Origin: JAISGQ01 sp964500965
GTDB taxonomy: Bacteria > Bacillota > Clostridia > Oscillospirales > Acutalibacteraceae
Direction: 5' to 3'
DNA length: 64,000 bases
Assembly: GCA_964500965.1 (NCBI GenBank)
Contig: CAZCQZ010000006.1
Location: forward strand, 1 to 64,000
Shown: positions 7,768-15,703 of the stretch, piece after piece
Position numbering within the stretch: position 1 is the stretch's first letter
Layout of the letters: every line of letters begins with the position of its first letter
Position numbers and translations under genes: made by a program
Notes under the pieces: generated by a model
Database searches by the model: none
What the model saw: only the letters and a program-made list of their open reading frames with translations
Told to the model about the DNA's origin: nothing

Positions 7768-8685
7768 TTATTCGGAAACTGTATATCCTTTCTTTTGATT
7801 TGAGAGCAGAATGTTTTTAAAATGCATTTCCAAAGTGTACGGAAGCTCCGAGATGAATTTCACATTGTAATTTTTAAGAACATTCAGCAGAGCGGCGGTT
7901 TCGTCCGCACCTATGCGTATTGTAGCCTGATTGTACTGCTCCTGAAGACGAATTACGCCGTAGCCCTCACGGAGGAATTTTTCATAATCCTCACGGCTGT
8001 GAAATTCAATTTTGAAATCCTTAACGGGACGATGACGTATGCTGTTCATATCGCATACGTCCACAATGCGTCCGTCGTTGATAAAAGCGACTCTGTCGCA
8101 GGTTTTCTCCAATTCCTCAAAGCTGTGATTGCTCATGAATACAGTCTTGCCTCTGCGGTGTTCCTCGTTTATGATTTCGAGAAATTCGGCGCGCATCAAC
8201 GGGTCAAGACCTGTAGTCGGCTCATCGAGTATGAGAATGGGCGCATCATTCATAAGCGCGGCAACCAGAGCGGTTTTCTGCTTCATGCCCTTGCTCATTC
8301 GTTTAAGATTTGCACGGGGGTCAAGCTGTAGCCGTTCGATAAGCTCGTTGGCATAGGACATATCGCGCAGTCCGAGAAAATCCGCCTGACACTTTAAAAA
8401 GTCGATACCTGTTTTCAGGTCGGGAAAGGCGATTTCACCGGGCACGTAGCCTATTTGTCTGACGATTTCGCTTGAATGCTCCCAGGAGGAAAGTCCGTTA
8501 ACGGAGACGTTACCGGAGGTGGGCTTTAAAAAGCCCATAATATGACGGATAGTGGTGGTTTTTCCGCTGCCGTTAGTGCCGACATAGCCGATCATTTCGC
8601 CCTGTGAAACAGAAAGGTCGAGGTCGAAAATACCGCGGCAGTTACCGTAATCCTTTGTCAGCTTGTCGATTTCGATTACATTCAT
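7768..8685 (-). CDS. ABC transporter ATP-binding protein (second of pair)
   Basis: The 305-residue protein contains Walker A GTNGSGKTT, signature MSKGMKQK (in place of LSGGQ), Walker B ILILDEPTTGLD and the switch histidine in MSNHSF. A C-terminal extension of about 90 residues follows the ATPase core. Its start ATG overlaps the stop of the upstream ATPase gene by four bases, indicating translational coupling. The two ATPases are about equally long and similar in layout, so they probably form a heterodimer that drives the downstream permease. Confidence 0.9.
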   Translation of the reverse strand: MNVIEIDKLTKDYGNCRGIFDLDLSVSQGEMIGYVGTNGSGKTTTIRHIMGFLKPTSGNVSVNGLSSWEHSSEIVRQIGYVPGEIAFPDLKTGIDFLKCQADFLGLRDMSYANELIERLQLDPRANLKRMSKGMKQKTALVAALMNDAPILILDEPTTGLDPLMRAEFLEIINEEHRRGKTVFMSNHSFEELEKTCDRVAFINDGRIVDVCDMNSIRHRPVKDFKIEFHSREDYEKFLREGYGVIRLQEQYNQATIRIGADETAALLNVLKNYNVKFISELPYTLEMHFKNILLSNQKKGYTVSE

Positions 8686-9647
8686 TTCAGCGCACCTCCG
8701 AAATCTCTGTCCTCTTTATAGAACTTCATGAAGTAATCCTCCAGTGTTTCCTTGCGGTTGCTGAACGAGTGTACCGCAAGATTTGACAGAATATTTATCA
8801 GGGCATTAAGCTCATTGTCCTCAACCGAAATGTAAACGCTGTTGCTGTCCTCGTCAAGGAGCACAAGCGAATCGATGACGGAGCTTTCGGCAATAAAGCC
8901 GCTCCTTGCCTGAGCGTTCTCAAAAACCACAGTGTAATACTTACGTGAAGCGTGTTTAAGGTCGTTTGCCACAAACTCCGATACGATTTTTCCGTCCTTG
9001 ATAATAGCAATGCGGTCACAGGTTGAATCTATTTCCGAGAAAATGTGGCTTGAAAGCAGAATGGTTTTTCCGCGTTCCTTTTCCTCGTGAATAAGCTGTA
9101 TGAAAGTCTCCTGCATAACAGGGTCAAGACCGCTTGTAGGTTCGTCGAGTATGAGCACGTCCGGGTCGGACATAAAAGCGGAAACCACGGCAAGCTTACG
9201 TTTTACGCCGAGGCTCATTCGCTTTGTTTCCTCGCGCAGAGTGTTGTTGTCAAGCTTAAAAAGCTCAAGCATGGCGTCAAGACGGCTTGAATTGTGGATT
9301 TTCTGCATGTCCTGCATCATTTTTATGAACTGATGCCCGGTAAGCCCCACCGGAAGCGCAATTTCTCCGGGAATGTAGCCCACATGCTTTAAGATTCTGT
9401 CATAATGCTCAAAGGTTTCCTGCCCCAGAATTTTCGTGCTTCCGGAATCCGGCTTTGAAAACCCCATCAAGTGGCGTATTGTGGTGGATTTTCCGGCGCC
9501 GTTCGGACCTAAAAAGCCGAACACTTCGCCCTTGTCAACATGAATGCCGACATCAAACACGCCGCGCCCGAAGCCGTAGTCCTTTGTAAGATGAGTAACT
9601 TCTACTACGTGCTCGGAGGCAGAGGGGAAACCTGTGTTTTTTTCCAT
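8682..9647 (-). CDS. ABC transporter ATP-binding protein (first of pair)
   Basis: The 321-residue protein has Walker A GPNGAGKST, signature MSLGVKRK, Walker B VLILDEPTSGLD and switch histidine LSSHIF. It is the first gene of a three-gene minus-strand operon (ATPase, ATPase, permease). The AAAGGAGCAG stretch just before the ATG is a good binding site. It is divergent from the TetR gene, and the shared 177-base intergenic region contains a likely operator. Export coupled to TetR derepression is the simplest reading. Confidence 0.92.
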   Translation of the reverse strand: MEKNTGFPSASEHVVEVTHLTKDYGFGRGVFDVGIHVDKGEVFGFLGPNGAGKSTTIRHLMGFSKPDSGSTKILGQETFEHYDRILKHVGYIPGEIALPVGLTGHQFIKMMQDMQKIHNSSRLDAMLELFKLDNNTLREETKRMSLGVKRKLAVVSAFMSDPDVLILDEPTSGLDPVMQETFIQLIHEEKERGKTILLSSHIFSEIDSTCDRIAIIKDGKIVSEFVANDLKHASRKYYTVVFENAQARSGFIAESSVIDSLVLLDEDSNSVYISVEDNELNALINILSNLAVHSFSNRKETLEDYFMKFYKEDRDFGGALK

Positions 9648-9694
9648 GAAAATTACTGCTCCTTTCTTTTGCTACAGGTCATTTCAAAACATGA

Positions 9695-9729
9695 ACACTG
9701 TTGACATTTGAACTGTGTCGTATTATAAT
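9695..9729 (+). promoter_or_regulatory. TetR-gene promoter overlapped by an inverted repeat (probable operator)
   Basis: TTGACA (9701-9706), 17 bases, TATAAT (9724-9729). The arms ACACTGTT (9695-9702) and AACTGTGT (9711-9718) match in 7 of 8 positions around an 8-base centre, covering the -35 box. This is a typical place for TetR autorepression. Confidence 0.7.
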
Positions 9730-9788
9730 GCGGAAGAATAAAATAGGAAAGAGCAGATATTCGGACATTGAACAGATTTGAACAATAT

Positions 9789-9812
9789 CCGGAAAAGTGT
9801 TTGCTTTTCCGG
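9789..9812 (+). other. Perfect hairpin just before the TetR ribosome binding site
   Basis: CCGGAAAAG (9789-9797) and CTTTTCCGG (9804-9812) form a 9-base stem with loop TGTTTG. AGGGAGG at 9814-9820 begins two bases later. It has no T tract, so it is not a standard terminator; it could affect translation. Confidence 0.5.
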
Positions 9813-9824
9813 TAGGGAGGACTT

Positions 9825-10397
9825 ATGAAAGCGCAGAATCTGAATAACTCATCGAGAAAGACGAGGCGGCTTATTAAAAAAGTGTTCGCGGAAATGCTGT
9901 CGGAGAAAAAGGAGCTCGGAAAAATTTCGGTCAGTGAGTTGTGCAAAAGAGCTGATATAAGCCGCGGCGCATTTTATTCTCACTATGACGATATTTACGG
10001 CGTTGCGGAGGATTACGAGAATGAAATGATAGATGCGTTTTTTGACAATGCACGTCTGCTTGAATCGCAGAATATATCGCACTTTATCGAAATGATATTT
10101 GAATTTATCCAGCAGAATAACGAGAATTACAGAATGCTGTGCAATTCAAACGATTTTCTTTTTGCGGCAAAAAAATTAACGACCGTCGTTTCCGGAAAGC
10201 TGCTTGAGCTTTGCCGGAACGACAGCCGCATAAAAAACATCGAGTATATAGAATTGGAATTGCAGATATTTTTGGAAGGGCTTTTGTGTGAATATGTAAA
10301 GTATTGCAGGGGATATTCGGAAAAAGGTCTTGATGCTCTTTATGATTACACAAAATACTGGGTGGATAATTTTATGCTTCTGCGTTCGGCACAGTGA
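9825..10397 (+). CDS. TetR/AcrR family transcriptional regulator
   Basis: The 190-residue protein has an N-terminal helix-turn-helix of TetR type (KISVSELCKRADISRGAFYSHYDD, about residues 33-57; only partly typical spacing) and a helical C-terminal ligand domain. It is divergent from the three-gene ABC exporter, which it probably represses together with itself. AGGGAGG five bases upstream supports the ATG. Its 3' end lies two bases from the end of the histidine kinase gene on the other strand, with no room for a separate terminator. Confidence 0.9.
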   Translation: MKAQNLNNSSRKTRRLIKKVFAEMLSEKKELGKISVSELCKRADISRGAFYSHYDDIYGVAEDYENEMIDAFFDNARLLESQNISHFIEMIFEFIQQNNENYRMLCNSNDFLFAAKKLTTVVSGKLLELCRNDSRIKNIEYIELELQIFLEGLLCEYVKYCRGYSEKGLDALYDYTKYWVDNFMLLRSAQ

Positions 10398-10399
10398 CA

Positions 10400-11701
10400 T
10401 TATTCATCGAGGGGCTTTATCGGCAGCGTGAATGAAACGGTAAGTCCGCCGTCGCTGTTGTTTTCGGCTTTGATAATACCGCCGTGGCATTCGATGACCT
10501 CCTTGCATATGGCAAGTCCCAGACCTGCCACGCTTCTGCCGGGGTCGGTGGTAAAAAGCGGCTCAAATATGCTTTCCAGCATATCCTCACGAACGCCCAT
10601 ACCTGTGTCAATAACCTTAAAGCAAACATATTCGTATTGACCGTCCTCAACCTCATCACAGGTGACGGTAATGCGTTTAACGTCTTTTTGCATGTGCTTG
10701 ACGGCATTTGCGATAAGATTTCCGAAAACGCGGCGCATCTGGTTTTCGTCGAGCAGAAGCGTTGCGTTTTCACATGAACAATTTGCGGAAAACTCTATGC
10801 CCGAAGCTATAAGCTCGTCGGTATATTCTTCGCGCAGGGTATCCGTCAGTGCTCCGGCTTTGACCTCCGAGGGATTGTAGTGAAGCCGTTGATTGCTGCT
10901 TATATAATCGTCAAATTCGTTTACAAGGTCACGTATGGCAACAGCCTTTTTATATATAGTATCAACATACCTCACCGAACGCTCCTCGGAAAGGGTGCCG
11001 TTTTTCATTCTTTCGGCATAGCCCATAACACTTGTAAGAGGGGTTTTAATATCGTGAGAAATGCTTGCGATTATCCTGCTCTGCTTTTCTTTTTCATCGT
11101 CAATCATTTCGGAGAGTGCAACAAAGGAATTTTGCAGTCTGCCTATTTCGTCATCGCGCTCCGAAAGTTCTGCTCGTGAGCCGGATTTATAATTGCGCAT
11201 GTTTTTTTCAAGCTCCTCAAGGGGCTTGATATATTTGACGTAAATAAGGCTTGAGGACGCAAGCATAATGGCAATCATTATGCAGATTTCAGCCCACAGC
11301 AGTGTCCGCGCGTCGTGGTTTTCGGCAAGGACGGAAATTACTTCGCGGCTGGAGCGCAGTACATATACCTCATTATCAAGCTCAAAAGCCTCGGCGGAGC
11401 GAATCCATATGTTTGTTTCCTCACTGTGAAGCGCGGAGAAAAGCACCTGCCCGGAGGTGTTTTCAACGGTAAGATTCAGCTCAAGCTCGTTGGCTTTGCT
11501 TTCAAGATAAACCTTTAAATCGGTTTGCGATGTGATTTCTTCGGCAATGTTTTTTGTGTCGCTGTCCAAAAGTTCCTGAGAAACGGTGTAATCGTCCGCA
11601 AGAGGACCGGAGAGAAACATATTGTACCACACGCTGAGGGTGAGCGCGTTAATAACCACCATAAGCAGTGCGATTATGAGAAATTTGTATTTTAAGCTCA
11701 T
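10400..11701 (-). CDS. Sensor histidine kinase
   Basis: This is a 433-residue membrane sensor. A first membrane segment lies near residues 8-28, an extracytoplasmic sensing domain of about 105 residues follows, and a second segment (ICIMIAIMLASSSLIYV) leads into a HAMP linker. The DHp histidine is in SHDIKTPLTS (about residue 216), and the ATPase has NLIANAVKH, DTGMGV and GLGLAI. TAGGAG lies eight bases before the ATG at 11701; a second ATG six bases upstream is too close to that site. It is the second gene of a regulator-kinase operon. The signal is unknown. Confidence 0.93.
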   Translation of the reverse strand: MSLKYKFLIIALLMVVINALTLSVWYNMFLSGPLADDYTVSQELLDSDTKNIAEEITSQTDLKVYLESKANELELNLTVENTSGQVLFSALHSEETNIWIRSAEAFELDNEVYVLRSSREVISVLAENHDARTLLWAEICIMIAIMLASSSLIYVKYIKPLEELEKNMRNYKSGSRAELSERDDEIGRLQNSFVALSEMIDDEKEKQSRIIASISHDIKTPLTSVMGYAERMKNGTLSEERSVRYVDTIYKKAVAIRDLVNEFDDYISSNQRLHYNPSEVKAGALTDTLREEYTDELIASGIEFSANCSCENATLLLDENQMRRVFGNLIANAVKHMQKDVKRITVTCDEVEDGQYEYVCFKVIDTGMGVREDMLESIFEPLFTTDPGRSVAGLGLAICKEVIECHGGIIKAENNSDGGLTVSFTLPIKPLDE

Positions 11702-11722
11702 TTGCATCGCTCCTAATCGGCG

Positions 11723-12418
11723 TTAGTGGGCGAATTTATATCCTACACCCCACACGGTTTTAATGTACTCGTTGTCCGGGTCAAGCTTGCCGCGAAGATT
11801 TTTGATATTGACAGCCACAGTACCGATGTCGCCGTAATTTATGCCCCAGACAGCGTTAAATATCTGCTCTCTTGTCAGGACACGTTCGCTGTTGGACATG
11901 AGATATTCGAGAAGCTGAAATTCTCTTGTGGAAAGGGGTACAAGCTCGCCGTTCCTGCGTACCTCGTAGCTTGACGGGTGCAATTCAATATCACCTATTT
12001 TGATAACGCCGCTCTTTTTCTTACCGCCAATCCGTGAATCACGGCGAATGTGAGCGCGTACTCTTGCCACAAGCTCCTCAACGACGAAAGGCTTGTAAAT
12101 ATAATCGTCTGCACCCATTTCAAGCCCGACAAGGGTATCAACGGTGCGGTTTTTGGCGGTTACAAAAATTATCGGACAACTGACGGTATCGCGTATTTTT
12201 ATGCAAAGCTCCAGTCCGTCCATTTTCGGCATCATAATATCGAGAATGATAAGTGAAAAATCGCTTTCACGGGAAAGCAGTTCAAATGCCGCTTCTCCGT
12301 CGTTAAGTATAGTTACCGCGTAGCCTTCGTCCTCAAGGGCGTCGGAAACAAGCTGGGCTATGGCTACGTCATCATCGACAACAAGAATTTTCTGTTCGTC
12401 CAAAAAGGTCACTCCCAT
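11723..12418 (-). CDS. OmpR/PhoB-type response regulator
   Basis: The N-terminal receiver has the acidic pocket VVDDD, the phospho-acceptor in IILDIMMP (D60 from the ATG), T in VTAKN and K in YKPF. The C-terminal winged helix ends with YIKTVWGVGYKF, typical of the OmpR class. It is followed by the histidine kinase after 21 bases, forming a two-component pair. The ATG at 12418 has no binding site; a TTG at 12403 has TGGGAG eight bases before it and may be the real start, which would give 226 residues. The divergent sugar transferase gene has its own promoter. Confidence 0.93.
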   Translation of the reverse strand: MGVTFLDEQKILVVDDDVAIAQLVSDALEDEGYAVTILNDGEAAFELLSRESDFSLIILDIMMPKMDGLELCIKIRDTVSCPIIFVTAKNRTVDTLVGLEMGADDYIYKPFVVEELVARVRAHIRRDSRIGGKKKSGVIKIGDIELHPSSYEVRRNGELVPLSTREFQLLEYLMSNSERVLTREQIFNAVWGINYGDIGTVAVNIKNLRGKLDPDNEYIKTVWGVGYKFAH

Positions 12419-12536
12419 AGATTTTTCGACTTTTTAAGTTTATCACAAAATTTATTGTAAAAAAAGAGGAATTTAATTAAGAAAGCAAAGTGCGTTTATC
12501 GAATAATAACAAATTTGTATTGTTTAAGAATAAATA

Positions 12537-12565
12537 TTGACATAACATAAAATAATTGCTACAAT
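12537..12565 (+). promoter_or_regulatory. Sigma-A promoter of the sugar transferase gene
   Basis: TTGACA (12537-12542) and TACAAT (12560-12565) with a 17-base spacer, in an AT-rich region between divergent genes. Confidence 0.82.
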
Positions 12566-12603
12566 ATCCGTCGTAATGTCAAATGCAAGGGAGGGTCGGA
12601 GAT

Positions 12604-13212
12604 TTGAAACACGGTGTATACAGGATAGTCAAACGTATCATTGACTTCATTGTTTCTCTTGTTGCACTTCTGATTATCTGGCCTGTAATGCTTGCTTTGG
12701 CGATATGGATAAAGCTGGATTCAAAGGGACCGGTTATATTCAAACAGAGCAGAGTAGGTATGAACGGCAGACTTTTCAGAATTTATAAATTCCGTACAAT
12801 GCGTACCGATGCACCTCACGAAACCGCAACACGGGATCTTGAGGATCCATACAGGTTTATTACGAAATCGGGCAATTTTCTTCGTAAGACAAGCCTTGAC
12901 GAGCTACCGCAGCTTTTTAACGTGCTGATAGGGGATATGAGCCTTGTAGGACCACGACCCCTTATCGAAAATGAGGGCGGAGATATTCATAAGCTCCGCA
13001 TGGACGCCGGAGTTTACGCCGTTCGACCCGGTATGACCGGCTGGGCGCAGGTCAACGGCAGGGATAATGTACCGGACGAAGAAAAAGCGGCGTATGACAG
13101 TGAATATGCGGATAAGATGTCCTTTGGCTTTGATTTGAAAATAATATTCAAGACCGTTGCGGTGGTTTTCAAGCGTGACGGCTATGCCGAGGGAAAACAG
13201 GAAGATAATTAA
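12604..13212 (+). CDS. Undecaprenyl-phosphate sugar-1-phosphate transferase
   Basis: The 202-residue protein belongs to the bacterial sugar transferase (WcaJ/PglC-like) family. These enzymes move a sugar-1-phosphate from a nucleotide sugar to undecaprenyl phosphate at the membrane and start a surface polysaccharide or glycan. An N-terminal membrane helix (IIDFIVSLVALLIIWPVML) is followed by the motifs KFRTMR, RKTSLDELPQLFNV, GDMSLVGPRPL and RPGMTGWAQVNGR. It has the short single-helix form. TTG at 12604 is chosen because AAGGGAGGG lies eight bases upstream. No glycosyltransferase cluster surrounds it, so the glycan it starts is not evident. Confidence 0.9.
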   Translation: MKHGVYRIVKRIIDFIVSLVALLIIWPVMLALAIWIKLDSKGPVIFKQSRVGMNGRLFRIYKFRTMRTDAPHETATRDLEDPYRFITKSGNFLRKTSLDELPQLFNVLIGDMSLVGPRPLIENEGGDIHKLRMDAGVYAVRPGMTGWAQVNGRDNVPDEEKAAYDSEYADKMSFGFDLKIIFKTVAVVFKRDGYAEGKQEDN

Positions 13213-13244
13213 AGGGAAGTGGTGTTGTGCCATTTCCCTTTAAT
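13208..13244 (+). terminator. Intergenic hairpin, weak terminator or attenuator
   Basis: A 15-base stem (13208-13222 with 13230-13244; one G-U) ends in CTTTAAT without a further T tract. GGAGG for the next gene begins about five bases later. Confidence 0.55.
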
Positions 13245-13261
13245 TGACGGAGGTTGAAAGT

Positions 13262-14314
13262 ATGGAAATTGAAAGAAAATGGAGAATAGACCGATTCCCC
13301 GATTTGCAGGTCAGCCGCCGTGCCGAAATATGGCAAGGCTATCTGTCTCTTGAGCCTGAAGTGAGAATCAGAAAAACCGTCAGCGAAAACGGCGAAAGCT
13401 ATCGCCTTGCGGTAAAGGGAAACGGAACGCTGAGCCGTGAGGAAGTGGAGCCGTATATAACGCGCGAAGATTATGAAGCTCTTTGCGGTATGCTTAAAAA
13501 GCCGCCTGTTCACAAGGAGTGGAGAGGCTACGATTTAGGCGGAGGTTTGATGCTTGAAGTAAGCCTTGTGGACGGCGGAGAGCCGACCTCGTTTATGTAT
13601 GCCGAGGTGGAATTTCCGAATGAGGAAAGCGCAAAAAGCTTTAAAGCACCCGATTTTCTCGGTGAAGAAATGACGAATCAAACCGGCTTCAGGATGAAAC
13701 ACTATTGGAATGAAAAAAGCAACTATAACGCACCTTATGTACTTGCTTCTTCAAGTCCGCGCCGCCGTGAGCTTCTTCGTCAGGTGGGCTTGAGGTTTGA
13801 AGTCGTATCACCGAATGCCGACGAGACATTGCCTGAAAATATCGCACCCGACAAGGCGGTTGAGCTTTTGAGCGAACGCAAAGCATCGGCGGTATCGAAT
13901 ACTGAAAGCAGAGTAATTATTGCGGCTGATACCGTTGTTGCAAAGGACGGAATAATTTACGGAAAGCCTGCGGACGAAGAAGATGCGTTCCGTATGCTCC
14001 GCGAGCTTTCCGACTGTACTCACGAGGTTTATACAGGGGTTTGCGTGATATTCCCCGACGGAAGCGGGGAGTGTTTTTCGGTACGCACCGAGGTGACTTT
14101 TGCCAACATGACCGACCGCGATATTGCGGAGTATATAACCTCCGGCGAGCCGTTCGGAAAAGCCGGCAGTTATGCGATTCAGGGCTTGGGAGCACAGTTT
14201 GTCGCAGGCATAAACGGCGATTACGCAAATGTTGTGGGCTTGCCGGTGCAGAAGCTTTGCGAGGTTTTGAAAAAGCACGGCGCATTTGTCGCGGAGCGGA
14301 AAACTGGTGTTTGA
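13262..14314 (+). CDS. CYTH domain fused to Maf-type nucleotide pyrophosphatase
   Basis: One 350-residue reading frame joins two enzyme families. Residues 1-150 form a CYTH domain with the ExExK signature (EIERK at 2-6), IRK near 36-38 and YRLAVKG at 47-53; the family acts on triphosphates in a tunnel of basic and acidic residues. Residues 158-345 are a complete Maf domain with LASSSPRRREL, AADTVVAKDG, YGKP, VYTGV and GKAGSYAIQG; Maf proteins hydrolyse modified or canonical nucleotide triphosphates to monophosphates. ATG 13262 has GGAGG seven bases upstream. Neither half seems degraded. A bifunctional housecleaning enzyme for phosphorylated compounds is the natural inference. Confidence 0.88.
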   Translation: MEIERKWRIDRFPDLQVSRRAEIWQGYLSLEPEVRIRKTVSENGESYRLAVKGNGTLSREEVEPYITREDYEALCGMLKKPPVHKEWRGYDLGGGLMLEVSLVDGGEPTSFMYAEVEFPNEESAKSFKAPDFLGEEMTNQTGFRMKHYWNEKSNYNAPYVLASSSPRRRELLRQVGLRFEVVSPNADETLPENIAPDKAVELLSERKASAVSNTESRVIIAADTVVAKDGIIYGKPADEEDAFRMLRELSDCTHEVYTGVCVIFPDGSGECFSVRTEVTFANMTDRDIAEYITSGEPFGKAGSYAIQGLGAQFVAGINGDYANVVGLPVQKLCEVLKKHGAFVAERKTGV

Positions 14315-14339
14315 CTTTTCGGACAATACGTGATATATT
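14311..14339 (+). promoter_or_regulatory. Sigma-A promoter of the pheST T-box leader
   Basis: TTGACT (14311-14316) and TATATT (14334-14339) with a 17-base spacer. The -35 box overlaps the stop codon of the preceding gene. Confidence 0.8.
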
Positions 14340-14344
14340 ATATA

Positions 14345-14612
14345 TAAGTAGTGCAAAAGGCTGTGAACACGGTGGGCAGATTCTGTAAAGCTTGCTCAAA
14401 GTAGCTGTCCGCACCCCGTCAGAGAGAGCGCGTCATCGGGCTGAAAGCGTGCTTCGGGCAATACGGTCATGTGAATTTCTCCGTCGGAGCTGTGCGGTGA
14501 AAGCCGTAACGTCCGTCCGCGTTAAGGATATTGAGATTATGCGGTTTTCCGCATAAAATCGGGTGGTACCGCGTGCTTAGGCTCGTCCCGTGTGGACGGG
14601 CTTTTTGTTTTG
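14345..14612 (+). ncRNA. T-box leader (tRNA-Phe sensing) with terminator
   Basis: The 14-base T-box core GGGTGGTACCGCG is at 14561-14573, preceded by a long stem I region with AGAGAGAGCG (14421-14430). A terminator GCTCGTCC/GGACGGGC (14581-14601) followed by TTTTTGTTTT ends the leader. A TTC triplet in GTGAATTTCTCC (14477-14479) is the likely specifier for phenylalanine, which fits the downstream pheS and pheT. By family knowledge, uncharged tRNA-Phe stabilises the antiterminator. This leader fills the 344 bases between genes. Confidence 0.93.
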
Positions 14613-14658
14613 AAATTTTGTAATTTACAAACGAAGTTTGAAAGGATTGATTAAAAGA

Positions 14659-15687
14659 ATGAAAGAAGCAATCGCAAAGCTGCGCGCTCAGTTTGAGCAG
14701 GACTCGGCAAAGGCGGCAACCGTTGCCGAAGTCGAATCGCTGAGAATTGCATATCTCGGCAAAAAAGGCTCTGTCACAGAGCTTTTGGGCAAGCTTCGTG
14801 ACGTTCCCAACGAGCAGAAAAAAGAGGTTGCTCAGGGCATTAACGAGCTGAAAAAGTATGCCGAGGGTATTATCACCGAAAAGGCGGCTGATTTAAAGGC
14901 AAAGGAGGAGGCCGCGGCTATTGCCTCTGCCGAGCGTTACGATGTAACTATGCCTCTTGCCGAAAAGCTCGGCTCTCTCCACCCCATAACCCTCGTTCAG
15001 CGTGAAGTTGAGCAGATTTTTGCCACCATGGGCTTTACCATTGAGGATTACAGCGAGGTAGTTACAGACTACGAGTGCTTTGAGGGAGTAAACATTCCCA
15101 AACATCACCCTGCCCGTGATATGCAGGACACCTATTATCTTGATAACGGTCAGCTCTTGAAAACTCACACCAGTGCGGCACAAAACGCAATATTGCGCAA
15201 ATACGGCGCGCCTCTGCGTGCTATATTCCCCGGTCGTTGCTTCAGAAACGAGGCAACAGACGCCTGCCATGAAAACACCTTTTTCCAGATGGAGGGTATG
15301 ATGGTTGATGAAAATATCTCCATTTCAAACCTCATCTATTTCATGAAAACCATGCTTTCCGAGGTCTTTCAGAGAGATGTCAAGGTAAGGCTTCGCCCCG
15401 GATTTTTCCCCTTTGTCGAGCCGGGCTTTGAGCTTGATATTTCCTGCCTTATCTGCGGCGGTGAGGGCTGTCCGAGCTGTAAGAACAGCGGCTGGCTTGA
15501 GCTTTGTCCCTGCGGAATGATACACCCCAACGTACTGCGTGAGGGTGGCGTTGACCCCGAAAAGTACACCGGCTTTGCCTTTGGACTGGGTCTTACCCGT
15601 CTTGCCATGATGAGATACGGAATCAAGGATATTCGCGTACTCAACAGCGGCAATCTTAAAGCCATGACCCAGTTTACTGCCAAATAA
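14659..15687 (+). CDS. pheS: Phenylalanyl-tRNA synthetase alpha subunit
   Basis: The 342-residue protein is the catalytic alpha chain that charges tRNA-Phe as an alpha2-beta2 enzyme. An N-terminal coiled-coil (about 1-90) precedes the class II core, with FRNEATDACHENTFFQMEG (motif 2 region) and FAFGLGLTRLAMMRYG (motif 3). A Cys-rich insert, CLICGGEGCPSCKNSGW then CPCGMIHPNVL, is typical of many Firmicute PheS proteins. ATG 14659 follows AAAGGA at 14641-14646; a TTG at 14638 would overlap that site. pheT follows after 16 bases. Expression should be controlled by the T-box. Confidence 0.97.
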   Translation: MKEAIAKLRAQFEQDSAKAATVAEVESLRIAYLGKKGSVTELLGKLRDVPNEQKKEVAQGINELKKYAEGIITEKAADLKAKEEAAAIASAERYDVTMPLAEKLGSLHPITLVQREVEQIFATMGFTIEDYSEVVTDYECFEGVNIPKHHPARDMQDTYYLDNGQLLKTHTSAAQNAILRKYGAPLRAIFPGRCFRNEATDACHENTFFQMEGMMVDENISISNLIYFMKTMLSEVFQRDVKVRLRPGFFPFVEPGFELDISCLICGGEGCPSCKNSGWLELCPCGMIHPNVLREGGVDPEKYTGFAFGLGLTRLAMMRYGIKDIRVLNSGNLKAMTQFTAK

Positions 15688-15703
15688 GAAAGGAGAGGTT
15701 AAA

